DNA of 64,000 nucleotides from JAZRYE01 sp045600585. GTDB lineage: Bacteria; Bacillota_I; Bacilli_A; RFN20; CAG-826. Of the stretch, positions 27,535 to 36,358 are shown one piece after another. The notes beneath the pieces were generated by a model. It did no database searches. It was not told where the DNA came from and was given only the letters and a program-made list of their open reading frames with translations. The DNA lies in contig JAZRYE010000036.1 of NCBI GenBank assembly GCA_045600585.1, positions 1-64,000 on the forward strand, written 5' to 3'. The translations under genes and the position numbers were made by a program. Positions within the stretch are counted from its first letter, which is position 1, and each line of letters starts with the position of its first letter.

Positions 27535-28934
27535 TTGTTCTCCTTTCCTAATGAGCTGAATATTTTACTAATTTCAATGGAGGATGTTTTGTTATAATAA
27601 GTTTCTTTATCATCGCCTTGAACAATAAGACGATAATAAACATCCCTTAGATTGTTATTATTCTTAATATATTTTGGCTGAATAAACTTGTTGCTATCGT
27701 TCGCTGTTGTAAAGAATATTTCGTTTGGTTTAATTTTTTCTAGAATTCTAAAGTTATGAGAAGTGAATAATAGTTGTCCTAATGAAAAATTATCAAACGA
27801 ATAAATAATTTCGCCTAACAAATATTCAAAAACGCCACTATCAAGTTCATCGATGGCAATAAAGGTTCCTTCTTCATTGAAAACGCCAATTAAATCGCCA
27901 ACATAAGATAGCATTTGTTTAACGCCACGTGATTCGAAGAATAATGGAATTTCTATGCCATTACGAACTGACATAACTTCAAATACAATTGCTTTTTTAC
28001 CATTAGATCCAATTGTTTCTTCATAAACATGTGGTTTAATGGTTAATCCTGGTATTAAAGTATTTAAAACCCTTCCACTAGCATCAAGCATTTTTAAAAA
28101 ATCATTATACTTATCAATTTCTAATATTTGCTTGCCAAACAATATAGAAAAATTTCTATGGATCTTATCTTGGTTCTCATCATAGTCAAAGCCATAAACA
28201 CCGATGCTTCTAACATCAATGCTATCAAACAAGTTGGTTGTAACAATTAAAAATTTATTTTTAGTGAAGTCAATTAAAGCTTCAAATGCATCTATCACTC
28301 CACTAAGTTTTTTCTCTTCTTTAATAATATTAATAGTTTCATTATTGAATAATGCTGAAGATAAAATAGATTGATTATCAACAGTAATATTTGTTTTTTG
28401 ATATGCGAGATAATTTAAGATAGTCTTATTTTCTTTCTTTTCAATTAATGAGATAAAACTATCTTTAACACCATTTTTCTTACTATATGCAAATAGGGAT
28501 TTTTTATCACTCAATTTATATTGGTTATCTTTGTTTTCTAAATAAGAGACAGATTCGTTATCAATATAAATGTTTTTATCATCTTGTTTAACTGTTACAT
28601 CATAATTAAGAAGAATAGCCTTTGGATCATTACTCAATAAAAATGAAATAGAAATAGCAAAACTATCAGTTCCTTTTTTTATGTAATTTTGGATAGAACT
28701 AGTAAGGCCTCCACCAGAAATAATTTGTCTAACTATGCTAAGAGCATCAATAATAGAAGTCTTGCCACTAGCGTTTTGACCATAGATGCCTAATACATTT
28801 GAATAATCATCATTAGATAAGTCTTTTCTCTCTAGTCTTTTATACTCATTAAAATAAACAGTTCCTTCACCAATGTTTTTAAAATTACGGACTGATATCC
28901 TTTCAATTCTTACTACGAAATTACTTTTTGACAT
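27531..28934 (-). CDS. AAA15-family ABC-like ATPase (RloA/AbiL-like)
   Basis: This is a 467-residue ATPase of the SMC/ABC-like AAA15 group. The N-terminus places strand VRNFKNIGEG before Walker A YGQNASGKT. The Walker B region is TFIAIDELDSGVFEYLL, followed by the switch-His block LLFTSHNFRIL. A central helical insertion (about 170-330) is typical of defence-associated members. Its start codon is preceded by GAGG with 8-nt spacing next to a small hairpin. It is paired with the TOPRIM-like gene through an ATGA overlap. In RloAB/PARIS-type systems the ATPase senses phage products and controls the nuclease; that role here is by analogy. Confidence 0.7.
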   Translation of the reverse strand: MSKSNFVVRIERISVRNFKNIGEGTVYFNEYKRLERKDLSNDDYSNVLGIYGQNASGKTSIIDALSIVRQIISGGGLTSSIQNYIKKGTDSFAISISFLLSNDPKAILLNYDVTVKQDDKNIYIDNESVSYLENKDNQYKLSDKKSLFAYSKKNGVKDSFISLIEKKENKTILNYLAYQKTNITVDNQSILSSALFNNETINIIKEEKKLSGVIDAFEALIDFTKNKFLIVTTNLFDSIDVRSIGVYGFDYDENQDKIHRNFSILFGKQILEIDKYNDFLKMLDASGRVLNTLIPGLTIKPHVYEETIGSNGKKAIVFEVMSVRNGIEIPLFFESRGVKQMLSYVGDLIGVFNEEGTFIAIDELDSGVFEYLLGEIIYSFDNFSLGQLLFTSHNFRILEKIKPNEIFFTTANDSNKFIQPKYIKNNNNLRDVYYRLIVQGDDKETYYNKTSSIEISKIFSSLGKENK

Positions 28935-28945
28935 TCATTATTCCT

Positions 28946-28973
28946 CTACGCTTATACTTTAGCTTAAGCATAG
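28946..28973 (-). promoter_or_regulatory. Leader hairpin abutting the AAA15 ribosome-binding site
   Basis: Arms 28946-28954 and 28965-28973 pair over 9 bp in minus-strand RNA (one G-U) around a 10-nt loop. The 3' arm ends directly against the GAGG that serves the ATPase ATG at 28934. It could be an operator or modulate ribosome access. Evidence is structural only. Confidence 0.35.
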
Positions 28974-29028
28974 CAAAAATACAACACAAATAATAATTTT
29001 GATACATTTTGTTCCGTTTTTTTATGTA

Positions 29029-30684
29029 TTAGTCTTTAATCGCGTCTTTAATAACCCAATTGTTATCTTCTAATTTTTGTGTAGCTTCTTCATATGAACA
29101 GCCAAGAATTTCAATAACAATTCTTACCATTCTATCTTTTAATTTAATATTTGTTGGTTTCAAATTAATCATTAAGTTTTCATAGACTTTACCAGTCTTA
29201 ACCATAGCAAAAGTAGAGATCATATTTAGAACCAATTTTTGTGCTGTCCCTGCTTTTAATCTTGTTGATCCTGTGATTACTTCTGCTCCTGTATCAGTGA
29301 CAATCTCAATTGATGCTGCTTTACCTATCTTAGTGTTGTTATTACACACTAATGCTATGGTAGTTGCGCCTATTTCGTTTGCGTAATCTAATGCACCAAT
29401 TACATATTGAGCATTACCATTCGCGGATATACCAACGATTGTGTCACGTTTCTTAATTCCTGCTTCTTTGATATCTCTAATTCCATTCTCATAGACATCT
29501 TCGGCGTTCTCGCTAGCTCTAAACATGGAATTATGGCCTCCGGCAATAATACCAGTGACTAAATCATAATCCACTCCAAATGTTGGAGGGCATTCACTTG
29601 CATCAACAACACCTAATCTACCTGATGTACCTGCACCTATATAAAATAGACGACCTCCATTAGCAATAGAATTAGAAGCAGCATCCACTGCTTTTTCTAT
29701 TTCTGGAAATGCTTTTTCAATGCATTTAACTGCATTCATATTTTCTTCATTCATGACTTCAAGCATTTCTCTTGTTGTCATGTTTGATAAATTCATTGTT
29801 TTTGGATTTCTTTCTTCTGTTTTCAATATCATGGTCTTCTCCTTATATGACTTGATGAAATTAGATTCAAAATTATCAGTCAAATTATCAAAGATATTCA
29901 CACATCTTTTAGATGCGCCTAATATCTGAGGTAAATCAGATGTTATAAATTTAATATTTATATATTTATTAATTAATGGGAGATATATATCACCAAAATG
30001 TTCTGCTAATCCGCCAGAAGCAAATATCTCATCTTGATATCCATATTTATCCATTGCTTCTTTGATTAAGTCAGCAACTTCTTTAGCGTTATATTCAATA
30101 ATCTCTAAAGCAGTTTTATTACCATCTTTATATAATTCAAATACTTGAGGTGCTAAAGAAGCATTAATAGATTCACCTTGTTTGAATTCATTATTAACTA
30201 TTAATCCTTTTTCTATTGCCATTCGGCCAATATGATAAGCACTACCACCTTTATCAATTAAATGACCTTGGCCACCTACTCGAACAAAGCTATCACCATC
30301 TTTAACAGCTATTGATATACCAGTTCCAATAATCAATGAATATTTACAAGAACTTAGATTAATTAAGTTAACTAAATCAGTATCACAAGTGATATCTAGA
30401 TTTGGAAATATTTCTTTTAGATAAGCTTGTAGAACATCTTTGTTATTGTTTGTTAATAAACCTGCATTACCGATAAATACATAACTAATGCTTGGATAAT
30501 TACTCAAAGCATCATTTATGCCATCAACCATTATTTGCTTAGTTTTATCCATGCCACCAAAATTAGGATTATTCCCTTGTTTTTTAAATGTAAACAAAAC
30601 ATTGCCCTCTTTTGTAAAGACAACAAATTCTGCTTTTGTTCCCCCGCCATCAACGGCAAGAAATAGTTTTTCTAACTGATTCAT
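29029..30684 (-). CDS. murQ: Fusion: BadF-type GlcNAc/MurNAc kinase + MurNAc-6-phosphate etherase (MurQ)
   Basis: This is a 551-residue two-domain protein for peptidoglycan recycling. Residues 1-284 are a BadF/BcrA-type sugar kinase with phosphate-binding FLAVDGGGTKAEF, an IGTGISIAV loop and an ASGGLAEHFG motif, like MurK/NagK. Residues 285-551 are MurQ, with FYIGAGTSGRLGVVDASE including the catalytic Glu before CPPTFG, the IIAGGHNSMFRASENAED helix and TGSTRLKAGTAQKL. The second SIS phosphate loop reads SANGNAQ where S-A-S-G is usual. The kinase would phosphorylate imported MurNAc, and MurQ would then remove the lactyl ether to give GlcNAc-6-phosphate. An AAGGAG site 6 nt before the Met285 codon could also start free MurQ. 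Confidence 0.85.
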   Translation of the reverse strand: MNQLEKLFLAVDGGGTKAEFVVFTKEGNVLFTFKKQGNNPNFGGMDKTKQIMVDGINDALSNYPSISYVFIGNAGLLTNNNKDVLQAYLKEIFPNLDITCDTDLVNLINLSSCKYSLIIGTGISIAVKDGDSFVRVGGQGHLIDKGGSAYHIGRMAIEKGLIVNNEFKQGESINASLAPQVFELYKDGNKTALEIIEYNAKEVADLIKEAMDKYGYQDEIFASGGLAEHFGDIYLPLINKYINIKFITSDLPQILGASKRCVNIFDNLTDNFESNFIKSYKEKTMILKTEERNPKTMNLSNMTTREMLEVMNEENMNAVKCIEKAFPEIEKAVDAASNSIANGGRLFYIGAGTSGRLGVVDASECPPTFGVDYDLVTGIIAGGHNSMFRASENAEDVYENGIRDIKEAGIKKRDTIVGISANGNAQYVIGALDYANEIGATTIALVCNNNTKIGKAASIEIVTDTGAEVITGSTRLKAGTAQKLVLNMISTFAMVKTGKVYENLMINLKPTNIKLKDRMVRIVIEILGCSYEEATQKLEDNNWVIKDAIKD

Positions 30685-30768
30685 AACAAATATATTACTA
30701 AGTAATAATATTATATCTCTTTACTAATTGAAGAAAAAAGCAAAGATATTTTTTTCAAAATTATGTAA

Positions 30769-30786
30769 TATAATTTAGGAAAAATT
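30769..30786 (+). promoter_or_regulatory. Promoter -10 box and SD for the amino-acid ABC operon
   Basis: TATAAT at 30769-30774 lies 12 nt before the ATG at 30787, with TAGGA in between, implying a very short leader. No convincing -35 was found in this A/T-rich stretch. The region also holds the start of the divergent kinase-MurQ gene. Confidence 0.45.
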
Positions 30787-32364
30787 ATGAAAAATAGATT
30801 TTTTACATTTATAACTGGAACATTATTAATAGCAGCTTCCTTAATTGGATCCATCTTTAATAATGAACCAGTGATAAATAAAAGTACTGGATATAGAAAA
30901 AATAATCCGGAAATATCTTATCGTTATGATGCCGATCATGAAGATGAATTAGAATACTCAACTATTGATTCATTAGCAGGTAAAAAGATTGCGGTTGTTG
31001 AAGGTACAATTCACGACTCAATAGCCAAAAATAAATTCCCTGGTTGCGAAGTCATTTATTATAAAAATTTTGGCGATGGCATTTTATCTGTCCAAAGAAA
31101 TAAAGCAGATGCATTTTTATATGATGAACCAGTTATTCAATATGCTGCTTCTATTAACGAAGAATTAGGTGTTTTATCAGAAACATTAACTAAAGAACCA
31201 TATTCATTTGTTACTTCAAAAACAACGGATGGTATTGCTTTAGCTAACGAATTTAATTCGTGGTTACTAGGCTACATTACTTCTGGCAAAAGAGATGCTG
31301 CTTATTCTTATTGGACTAGCGATGCTAAGCCGAAGATCTTTGACTATGCTGCTTTACCTAATGTAAATGGGGTTATTAAAGTTGGTACCTTCTATGATGC
31401 CAGACCAGGACCATTTTTATATAACGGGGTGAATACTGGTTTCCCAAACGAAGTTATTTATGAATTCTGTAGAGATAATGGCTACGCTATACAATTAGTG
31501 TTATCTGATACATCATCTTTTATTCCACAAGTTTTATCAGGTAAAGTTGATATTACTATCCACTTTATTTCATATACTCAAGAAAGAGCAGAAACAATAA
31601 CATTTACTGATCCATTTGTCTGGGGTGGTATTGGAACTATTGTTAGAGTAAAGAATTATAAAAAGAGTAATATCTTTGCTAGAATTCGCGATAGCTTTAA
31701 TAAAACATTTATCGTCGAAGGACGTTATAAATTAATTGTTAATGGTTTATTAGCGACATTATTAATATCTATATGCGGCTTTATATTAGCGAACCTTTTT
31801 GGTGCACTTTTCTGTGCAATGGATATGTCTAAACATAAAGTATTAAAAGGTATCTATAATGTTTATTCATATGTCATCAATGGCACGCCTATATTAGTTA
31901 TCATGATGATTCTTTTCTATATCATCTTTGGTAAGTCCACTATCCCAGGACATTTTATTGCGATACTTGGATTTGGGTTTATCTTTGGATGTAATTTAGC
32001 AATGGTATTTAAAAGTGGCATTGAAGGTGTTGATAAAGGACAGAAAGAAGCCTCTTTAGCTTTAGGCTTTACAAGAAGACAAACATTTACAAATATCGTA
32101 TTACCTCAAGCATTTAGAAAAGTATTGCCATCTTACTTTGCTTGTTTAATTGATTTAATCAAAGCAACATCTATTGTTGGTTATATTACTGTTATGGACT
32201 TAACAAAAGCAGGCGATATTATTAGAAGCGCTTCATTTGAAGCATTCTTCCCATTAATCGCTATTGCGTTAATTTACTTTGGTATTACTGCAATATTATT
32301 AACTGCTATGAAAGCGATACAAAAATCACTTTCTAAAAGAAAAACAAAAAAGGAGGGCAAATAA
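30787..32364 (+). CDS. Amino-acid ABC transporter: permuted binding domain fused to permease
   Basis: This is a 525-residue fusion. An N-terminal membrane anchor (about 5-25) leads to a family 3 binding domain, then a HisM/GlnP-type permease from about residue 305 with several helices and the EAA loop KEASLALGFTRRQTFTNIVL. The binding domain is out of order. The lobe-2 half (IDSLAGKKIAVVEGT through the closing helix near YWTSD, about 59-178) comes first; the lobe-1 half (VIKVGTFYDARPGPF through FTDPFVWGG, about 195-290) comes second. Canonical proteins have lobe 1a, lobe 2, lobe 1b. It imports a polar amino acid together with the ATPase gene that starts immediately after its stop. Ligand unknown. 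Confidence 0.8.
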   Translation: MKNRFFTFITGTLLIAASLIGSIFNNEPVINKSTGYRKNNPEISYRYDADHEDELEYSTIDSLAGKKIAVVEGTIHDSIAKNKFPGCEVIYYKNFGDGILSVQRNKADAFLYDEPVIQYAASINEELGVLSETLTKEPYSFVTSKTTDGIALANEFNSWLLGYITSGKRDAAYSYWTSDAKPKIFDYAALPNVNGVIKVGTFYDARPGPFLYNGVNTGFPNEVIYEFCRDNGYAIQLVLSDTSSFIPQVLSGKVDITIHFISYTQERAETITFTDPFVWGGIGTIVRVKNYKKSNIFARIRDSFNKTFIVEGRYKLIVNGLLATLLISICGFILANLFGALFCAMDMSKHKVLKGIYNVYSYVINGTPILVIMMILFYIIFGKSTIPGHFIAILGFGFIFGCNLAMVFKSGIEGVDKGQKEASLALGFTRRQTFTNIVLPQAFRKVLPSYFACLIDLIKATSIVGYITVMDLTKAGDIIRSASFEAFFPLIAIALIYFGITAILLTAMKAIQKSLSKRKTKKEGK

Positions 32365-33441
32365 ATGATTACTATATCTCATTTAACAAAGACTTATGGT
32401 GATGTCACTCCTTTAAAAGATGTTAATGTCACAATTAATAAGGGCGAAGTTATATCTATTATTGGTCCTTCTGGTACTGGTAAATCAACATTTTTAAGAT
32501 GTATCAATATGTTAGAAACTCCAACAAGCGGAACAATTGTTGTTGATGGAGTTGATGTTACAGATAAGAAATGTAAATTAAATGAAGTGAGAAAAAAGAT
32601 GGGAATGGTATTCCAATCATTCAATCTTTTCTCACACATGAACATTCTCGATAACATCACTTATGGTCCTATTAAGTTATTAGGCATGAGTAAGAAAGAA
32701 GCTGAAGAAAAAGCTTTTGAATTATTAAATACCGTATCTTTAACTAATAAAGCATATTCATATCCTGATGAACTTTCTGGAGGACAAAAGCAACGTATTG
32801 CTATTGCACGTGCTTTAGCAATGAATCCAGAAATCATTTTATTTGATGAACCTACTTCTGCTTTAGATCCAACAATGGTTGGTGAAGTCCTATCTGTTAT
32901 CCGCTCTTTAGCGGCAAAGGGTATGACAATGATTTTAGTTACTCACGAGATGAAGTTTGCTAAAGATGTATCAACTCGTATCTTCTATATGGATGAAGGT
33001 ATCATTTATGAAGATGGAACACCTGATCAAATCTTTAACAATCCTCAAAAAGAGAAGACAAGAAGATTTATTAAAAGGCTTAATGTTCTTGAAACTGATG
33101 CAAGAAAAGGTGAATCTGACTTCATTGGATTTACAAATGAAATCGATGTCTTTGGTAAGAAACATGTTATGAGTCCAAAGACTATCTATCATATCCAATT
33201 TATGTTTGAAGAATTATGTTATCAAACAATATTAAATAAATATGACTCATGTCATTTCTTACTAGAATATTCAGAGAATACCCAAGAAGGTAATATCGTT
33301 ATTAAATATGGTGATAAACAAGATAACTGTTTAGATTATCTTGATGAATTATCCAAACAGATTATCGAAAAAGAAGTAACTAAGATTGATTATCAATTTG
33401 ATAACACAAACGTTATTACATTAAGCTTTAAAAATATATAA
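32365..33441 (+). CDS. Polar amino-acid ABC ATPase (GlnQ-like) with C-terminal extension
   Basis: This is a 358-residue ATPase: the first about 240 residues are a complete GlnQ/HisP domain (Walker A GPSGTGKST, signature LSGGQKQR, Walker B IILFDEPTSALDP, VTHEMKFA). The last about 115 residues are an extra domain absent from ordinary GlnQ (about 240-250 residues). Its LEYSENTQEGNIVIKYGDKQ and DNTNVITLSFK strands recall a degenerate GHKL or ligand-sensing fold, but no family is assigned. AAGGAGGGCAAATA precedes the ATG, and the gene abuts the permease stop. It energises the fusion transporter; the tail may regulate it. Confidence 0.85.
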   Translation: MITISHLTKTYGDVTPLKDVNVTINKGEVISIIGPSGTGKSTFLRCINMLETPTSGTIVVDGVDVTDKKCKLNEVRKKMGMVFQSFNLFSHMNILDNITYGPIKLLGMSKKEAEEKAFELLNTVSLTNKAYSYPDELSGGQKQRIAIARALAMNPEIILFDEPTSALDPTMVGEVLSVIRSLAAKGMTMILVTHEMKFAKDVSTRIFYMDEGIIYEDGTPDQIFNNPQKEKTRRFIKRLNVLETDARKGESDFIGFTNEIDVFGKKHVMSPKTIYHIQFMFEELCYQTILNKYDSCHFLLEYSENTQEGNIVIKYGDKQDNCLDYLDELSKQIIEKEVTKIDYQFDNTNVITLSFKNI

Positions 33442-33443
33442 CT

Positions 33444-34085
33444 TTATATTAGATTGTTAATAATATTTTTATGTTCTTCTTTTAAGGCGCCATAATGCAT
33501 AAAAATAAATATAAATACATTTGAGCATGAGGATAGACTATTCAAATCTTTAGATAGATACTCCCAGCTTTTGTAATAGTAATAATCAATAGAACGAGAT
33601 TTGTTCATTTCAAATAATTTATTAATAAAACTTACTTTATCACTTGCATATTCATTAAACGTTTTTAAAACAAAATTCTTTTTATATTTATCACTTAAAT
33701 GCTGATATAAAAACTCATCAAAAGAATGTTCAAGATTTCTTGAATTATAAAATATCCGGTACGAATTATCCTTGAGCAAATCTTGTACGTTATCAACTCT
33801 TCTTTTATTTCTATTCAATAATGCATTCTTTTCTTTGCGAATAATAGAATCTAGATTGTAATTTGTGTGAGATAATGATTTGTCTTCGTATATACAAGAA
33901 TCAAAAATATATATGCCGTCACTATCAATTAGAAAGCATATCTCATCAAAATCACTTCTAATATAGCCATGCTCTTTAGCTAATATTTCATTAACCAAAT
34001 CATCAACATGTTCTCTTAAGCTAGGAGAATCAATTGAGCAACGACAAAGTGGTTTTTGAAATATGTCGGAAATTTTGTATTGCAT
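33444..34085 (-). CDS. TOPRIM-like protein lacking motif I, paralogue of 26827-27534
   Basis: This is a 213-residue paralogue of the protein at 26827-27534. From PLCRCSID onward the two align nearly without gaps, sharing HVDDLVNEIL, KEHGY, DFDEICFL, DSDGI (Asp54, Asp56 here), FYNSRNLEHSFD and LSSCSN. This copy begins at an ATG within TGATG and lacks the first about 22 residues, including the Glu of TOPRIM motif I. The frame upstream of that ATG has a nearby stop and does not encode it. It may be a decaying copy, or need a partner to supply the missing strand. A TTG at 34088 is a poorer start. Its neighbours differ: an unknown ORF and a zinc-ribbon/LRR protein instead of an AAA15 ATPase. Confidence 0.55.
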   Translation of the reverse strand: MQYKISDIFQKPLCRCSIDSPSLREHVDDLVNEILAKEHGYIRSDFDEICFLIDSDGIYIFDSCIYEDKSLSHTNYNLDSIIRKEKNALLNRNKRRVDNVQDLLKDNSYRIFYNSRNLEHSFDEFLYQHLSDKYKKNFVLKTFNEYASDKVSFINKLFEMNKSRSIDYYYYKSWEYLSKDLNSLSSCSNVFIFIFMHYGALKEEHKNIINNLI

Positions 34086-34654
34086 CAAATTTTATCTTTT
34101 CTCAAATCGATTAATGCTTCAATAAAGTGTTTCCTGGAGTCAGGATGAATATACAATTTATTGCCAAAGTATATTCTTCCACAGTCTTCAAAAAAATCAT
34201 AATAAAAACCAAGAAAATGGTTTTTAAAAGATTTTTTTCTATATTCATCTACAATTAATTCCCAATCATATGAAAAAATATTATGCTCTAAAACCTCGTC
34301 GGTCTTCAAGGCTTCATGTAATGTGCGAATACTACCAGATGATAGATAATCAATCTTATTGCTAAAATATTTTAAAATATCTAATTTTTTAAGGTATTCA
34401 ATAAAATTTTTCCATTCATAATTCTTACTATTTTTATACCATCTAAAGTATTCAGAAAAGAAATTGAAATTTTCAAAATCTTCTTCCGAATAGGCGGAAA
34501 CATTTATCACCTCTCCATCATCATACGTTATCAAAAAGCGATGATCACAGCTCAAATAATGTTCGGCAATTGCGTAATCTATAAATTTCTTATTATTTTC
34601 TTTGCTTCCAATCACAAACAAGGTTTCAAATGAAGAAGGAAAGTTTAAAGCCAA
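34085..34654 (-). CDS. Unknown ORF, possibly the separated C-terminus of the LRR protein
   Basis: I do not recognise this family. The ORF encodes up to 189 residues from a TTG at 34654, with a FETLFVIGSKEN strand-turn, Tyr/Phe-rich helices and a GRIYFGNKLYIH segment. It has no ATG or GTG start and no SD. The reading frame continues without interruption upstream to a single TGA, which is the stop of the 34691-36358 gene. So it is either a C-terminal part cut off by a nonsense mutation, reached by readthrough, or initiated at TTG. Its stop overlaps the ATG of the TOPRIM-like paralogue (TGATG). Confidence 0.4.
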   Translation of the reverse strand: MALNFPSSFETLFVIGSKENNKKFIDYAIAEHYLSCDHRFLITYDDGEVINVSAYSEEDFENFNFFSEYFRWYKNSKNYEWKNFIEYLKKLDILKYFSNKIDYLSSGSIRTLHEALKTDEVLEHNIFSYDWELIVDEYRKKSFKNHFLGFYYDFFEDCGRIYFGNKLYIHPDSRKHFIEALIDLRKDKI

Positions 34655-34690
34655 GTATTCATTTGATGAATAAAAGTATAATTCTTTTTG

Positions 34691-36358
34691 TCAATTTTTT
34701 GTAGGAATGCGAAACTGCTTAATAACAAGATTTTTTAATGTGCTAGGAAGTAATGGCATATTTCCTAAATCAGAATAGATTGTTATATTTTCAAAAAAGC
34801 TAGATAAGAAACATTCTTGGTCCGCTTCTTTAATTGAATCTGGGAGGACTATATCAAATAATTTTTTACAATCGTAAAACACTTCCTTACCTATTTTTTT
34901 ACAGTGCTTAGGCAATGCGACCTCAACCAGGTTTGAACATCCATCAAATAATCTGTCTGGAATGTTTTCAATATCATCAGGCAAAACAATTGATGTTAAT
35001 GACTCACATCCATCAAAAGCACACTTACCTATTTTTCTTATTGTGCTCGATAAGCGAATTTCTCTTAAAGAATAGCAATTTTTAAATGCATAATCTGGAA
35101 TGATTGTATTCCCTTCCAATATTGAAATATGCTCTATAAGAGGATTGTTAATTTGATAGTTTGTTGCAATATTTTGGGTGAGAGAAATCGATTTAATCGC
35201 CTCGCCATTAACGAATGCCGCATTTTGAATTATGTTGCTTTTTAAAAATTCTTCGTATTCCTCATGATTATTTAGAATGCAAAAAATAAATTCCCTTTTT
35301 AGAAAATGTTTCTTTGATAAAAGTTTTACTATTTTTAAAAGATTATTATAATTATTTCCAATAGAATGTGTTGTATCCAATATAGTAATTTTCCCTCTCA
35401 AGTTATACCCAAATCTATTTATGCAATGATAAATAACAGGCATATCAACATCGTAGGTATTACAAATTTTTAGTTCACTGACAATGTGAATCGATTTGCA
35501 GTTCCCTTTTAAAAACCTAATAACATTATCAACATCTTCAATCCGAAAATTAATTGGTAAAAAAACATCCTTGTTTTTAAAGTATTCTTTTGGCTCTATT
35601 CCACATATGTAACATTTATCAAAATTACCAGAACTCCAAAAGAAAGATTCATTATCCACATTAATTTTTAAAGACGAATAATTTTTAAGTTCACCAGCAA
35701 CATTGGACACTTCAATAGGACTTTCTTTAAATGCACTACTTGTTATTATTTTTAAAGAAGGCGGCAAAATAATGTTTTTTATTTTCTCTTTAAAGCAATA
35801 CTCATCCACCCGCACAACATGATCCCATTCATCACAGTAAGATACATAAAGTGATTCTTCTTTATAAGTTCCGGTGATTACAGTTACATCATTGGGAACA
35901 ATCACTGTAGAATCTTCGTCAATATTGCACGTCAATCCAAAAAGAACTTTACATTCAAGATTAGATGAATATAGTTTCTTAATCTCTTTTTTTAATTCTA
36001 CTACACCATCCAGACAATCAAGACGGGGATTAGTTTTTATAATAAAATATTTAGGATCTTTGACTGTTAAAATAGGAACATTCGCAACTGACTCAATAAA
36101 ATTTTTTCTTGCAATTTCAATAGATGAAGAAGTGAAATTCGAATTAACAATATAATTTGCATAATTTTCAGCTTTTTCATTTACAAGAGACAAATTTTTT
36201 TGGGAATAATTCAATTCTATGCATGAAATTAGTAAATCGATTGCACTAGAAATTTTTGACATTCTACCATCATAGTCATCTTTAAAATTGCAAAACGGAC
36301 AAAAACTATATTCTTCAGGATAAATTTTTCCACACTTTTTGCACTTTATCATATACAA
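34691..36358 (-). CDS. Zinc-ribbon and BspA-type leucine-rich-repeat protein
   Basis: This is a 555-residue cytoplasmic protein. The N-terminus carries a C-x2-C, C-x2-C zinc ribbon (CKKCGKIYPEEYSFCPFCNF). A middle region includes VIVPNDVTVITGTYKEESL, and residues of about 170-220 and 400-535 hold LRR_5 (BspA-like) repeats such as IPDYAFKNCYSLREIRLSS and IGKCAFDGCESLTSIVLPDD. BspA repeats mediate protein binding, and intracellular forms occur in mobile and defence regions. No enzyme motif was seen. It ends in a single TGA in frame with the 34085-34654 ORF. The transcription unit probably includes the two downstream ORFs. Sensor or scaffold is the most I can infer. Confidence 0.55.
   Translation of the reverse strand: MYMIKCKKCGKIYPEEYSFCPFCNFKDDYDGRMSKISSAIDLLISCIELNYSQKNLSLVNEKAENYANYIVNSNFTSSSIEIARKNFIESVANVPILTVKDPKYFIIKTNPRLDCLDGVVELKKEIKKLYSSNLECKVLFGLTCNIDEDSTVIVPNDVTVITGTYKEESLYVSYCDEWDHVVRVDEYCFKEKIKNIILPPSLKIITSSAFKESPIEVSNVAGELKNYSSLKINVDNESFFWSSGNFDKCYICGIEPKEYFKNKDVFLPINFRIEDVDNVIRFLKGNCKSIHIVSELKICNTYDVDMPVIYHCINRFGYNLRGKITILDTTHSIGNNYNNLLKIVKLLSKKHFLKREFIFCILNNHEEYEEFLKSNIIQNAAFVNGEAIKSISLTQNIATNYQINNPLIEHISILEGNTIIPDYAFKNCYSLREIRLSSTIRKIGKCAFDGCESLTSIVLPDDIENIPDRLFDGCSNLVEVALPKHCKKIGKEVFYDCKKLFDIVLPDSIKEADQECFLSSFFENITIYSDLGNMPLLPSTLKNLVIKQFRIPTKN

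Noticed and set aside
34691..34693. TGA read as Trp (Mollicutes code) to join the LRR protein and the next ORF
   Set aside because: TGA ends several clearly complete genes here, e.g. the AAA15 ATPase in an ATGA overlap and the GH42-like gene, and Trp is encoded by TGG throughout. Recoding at one site is not supported.
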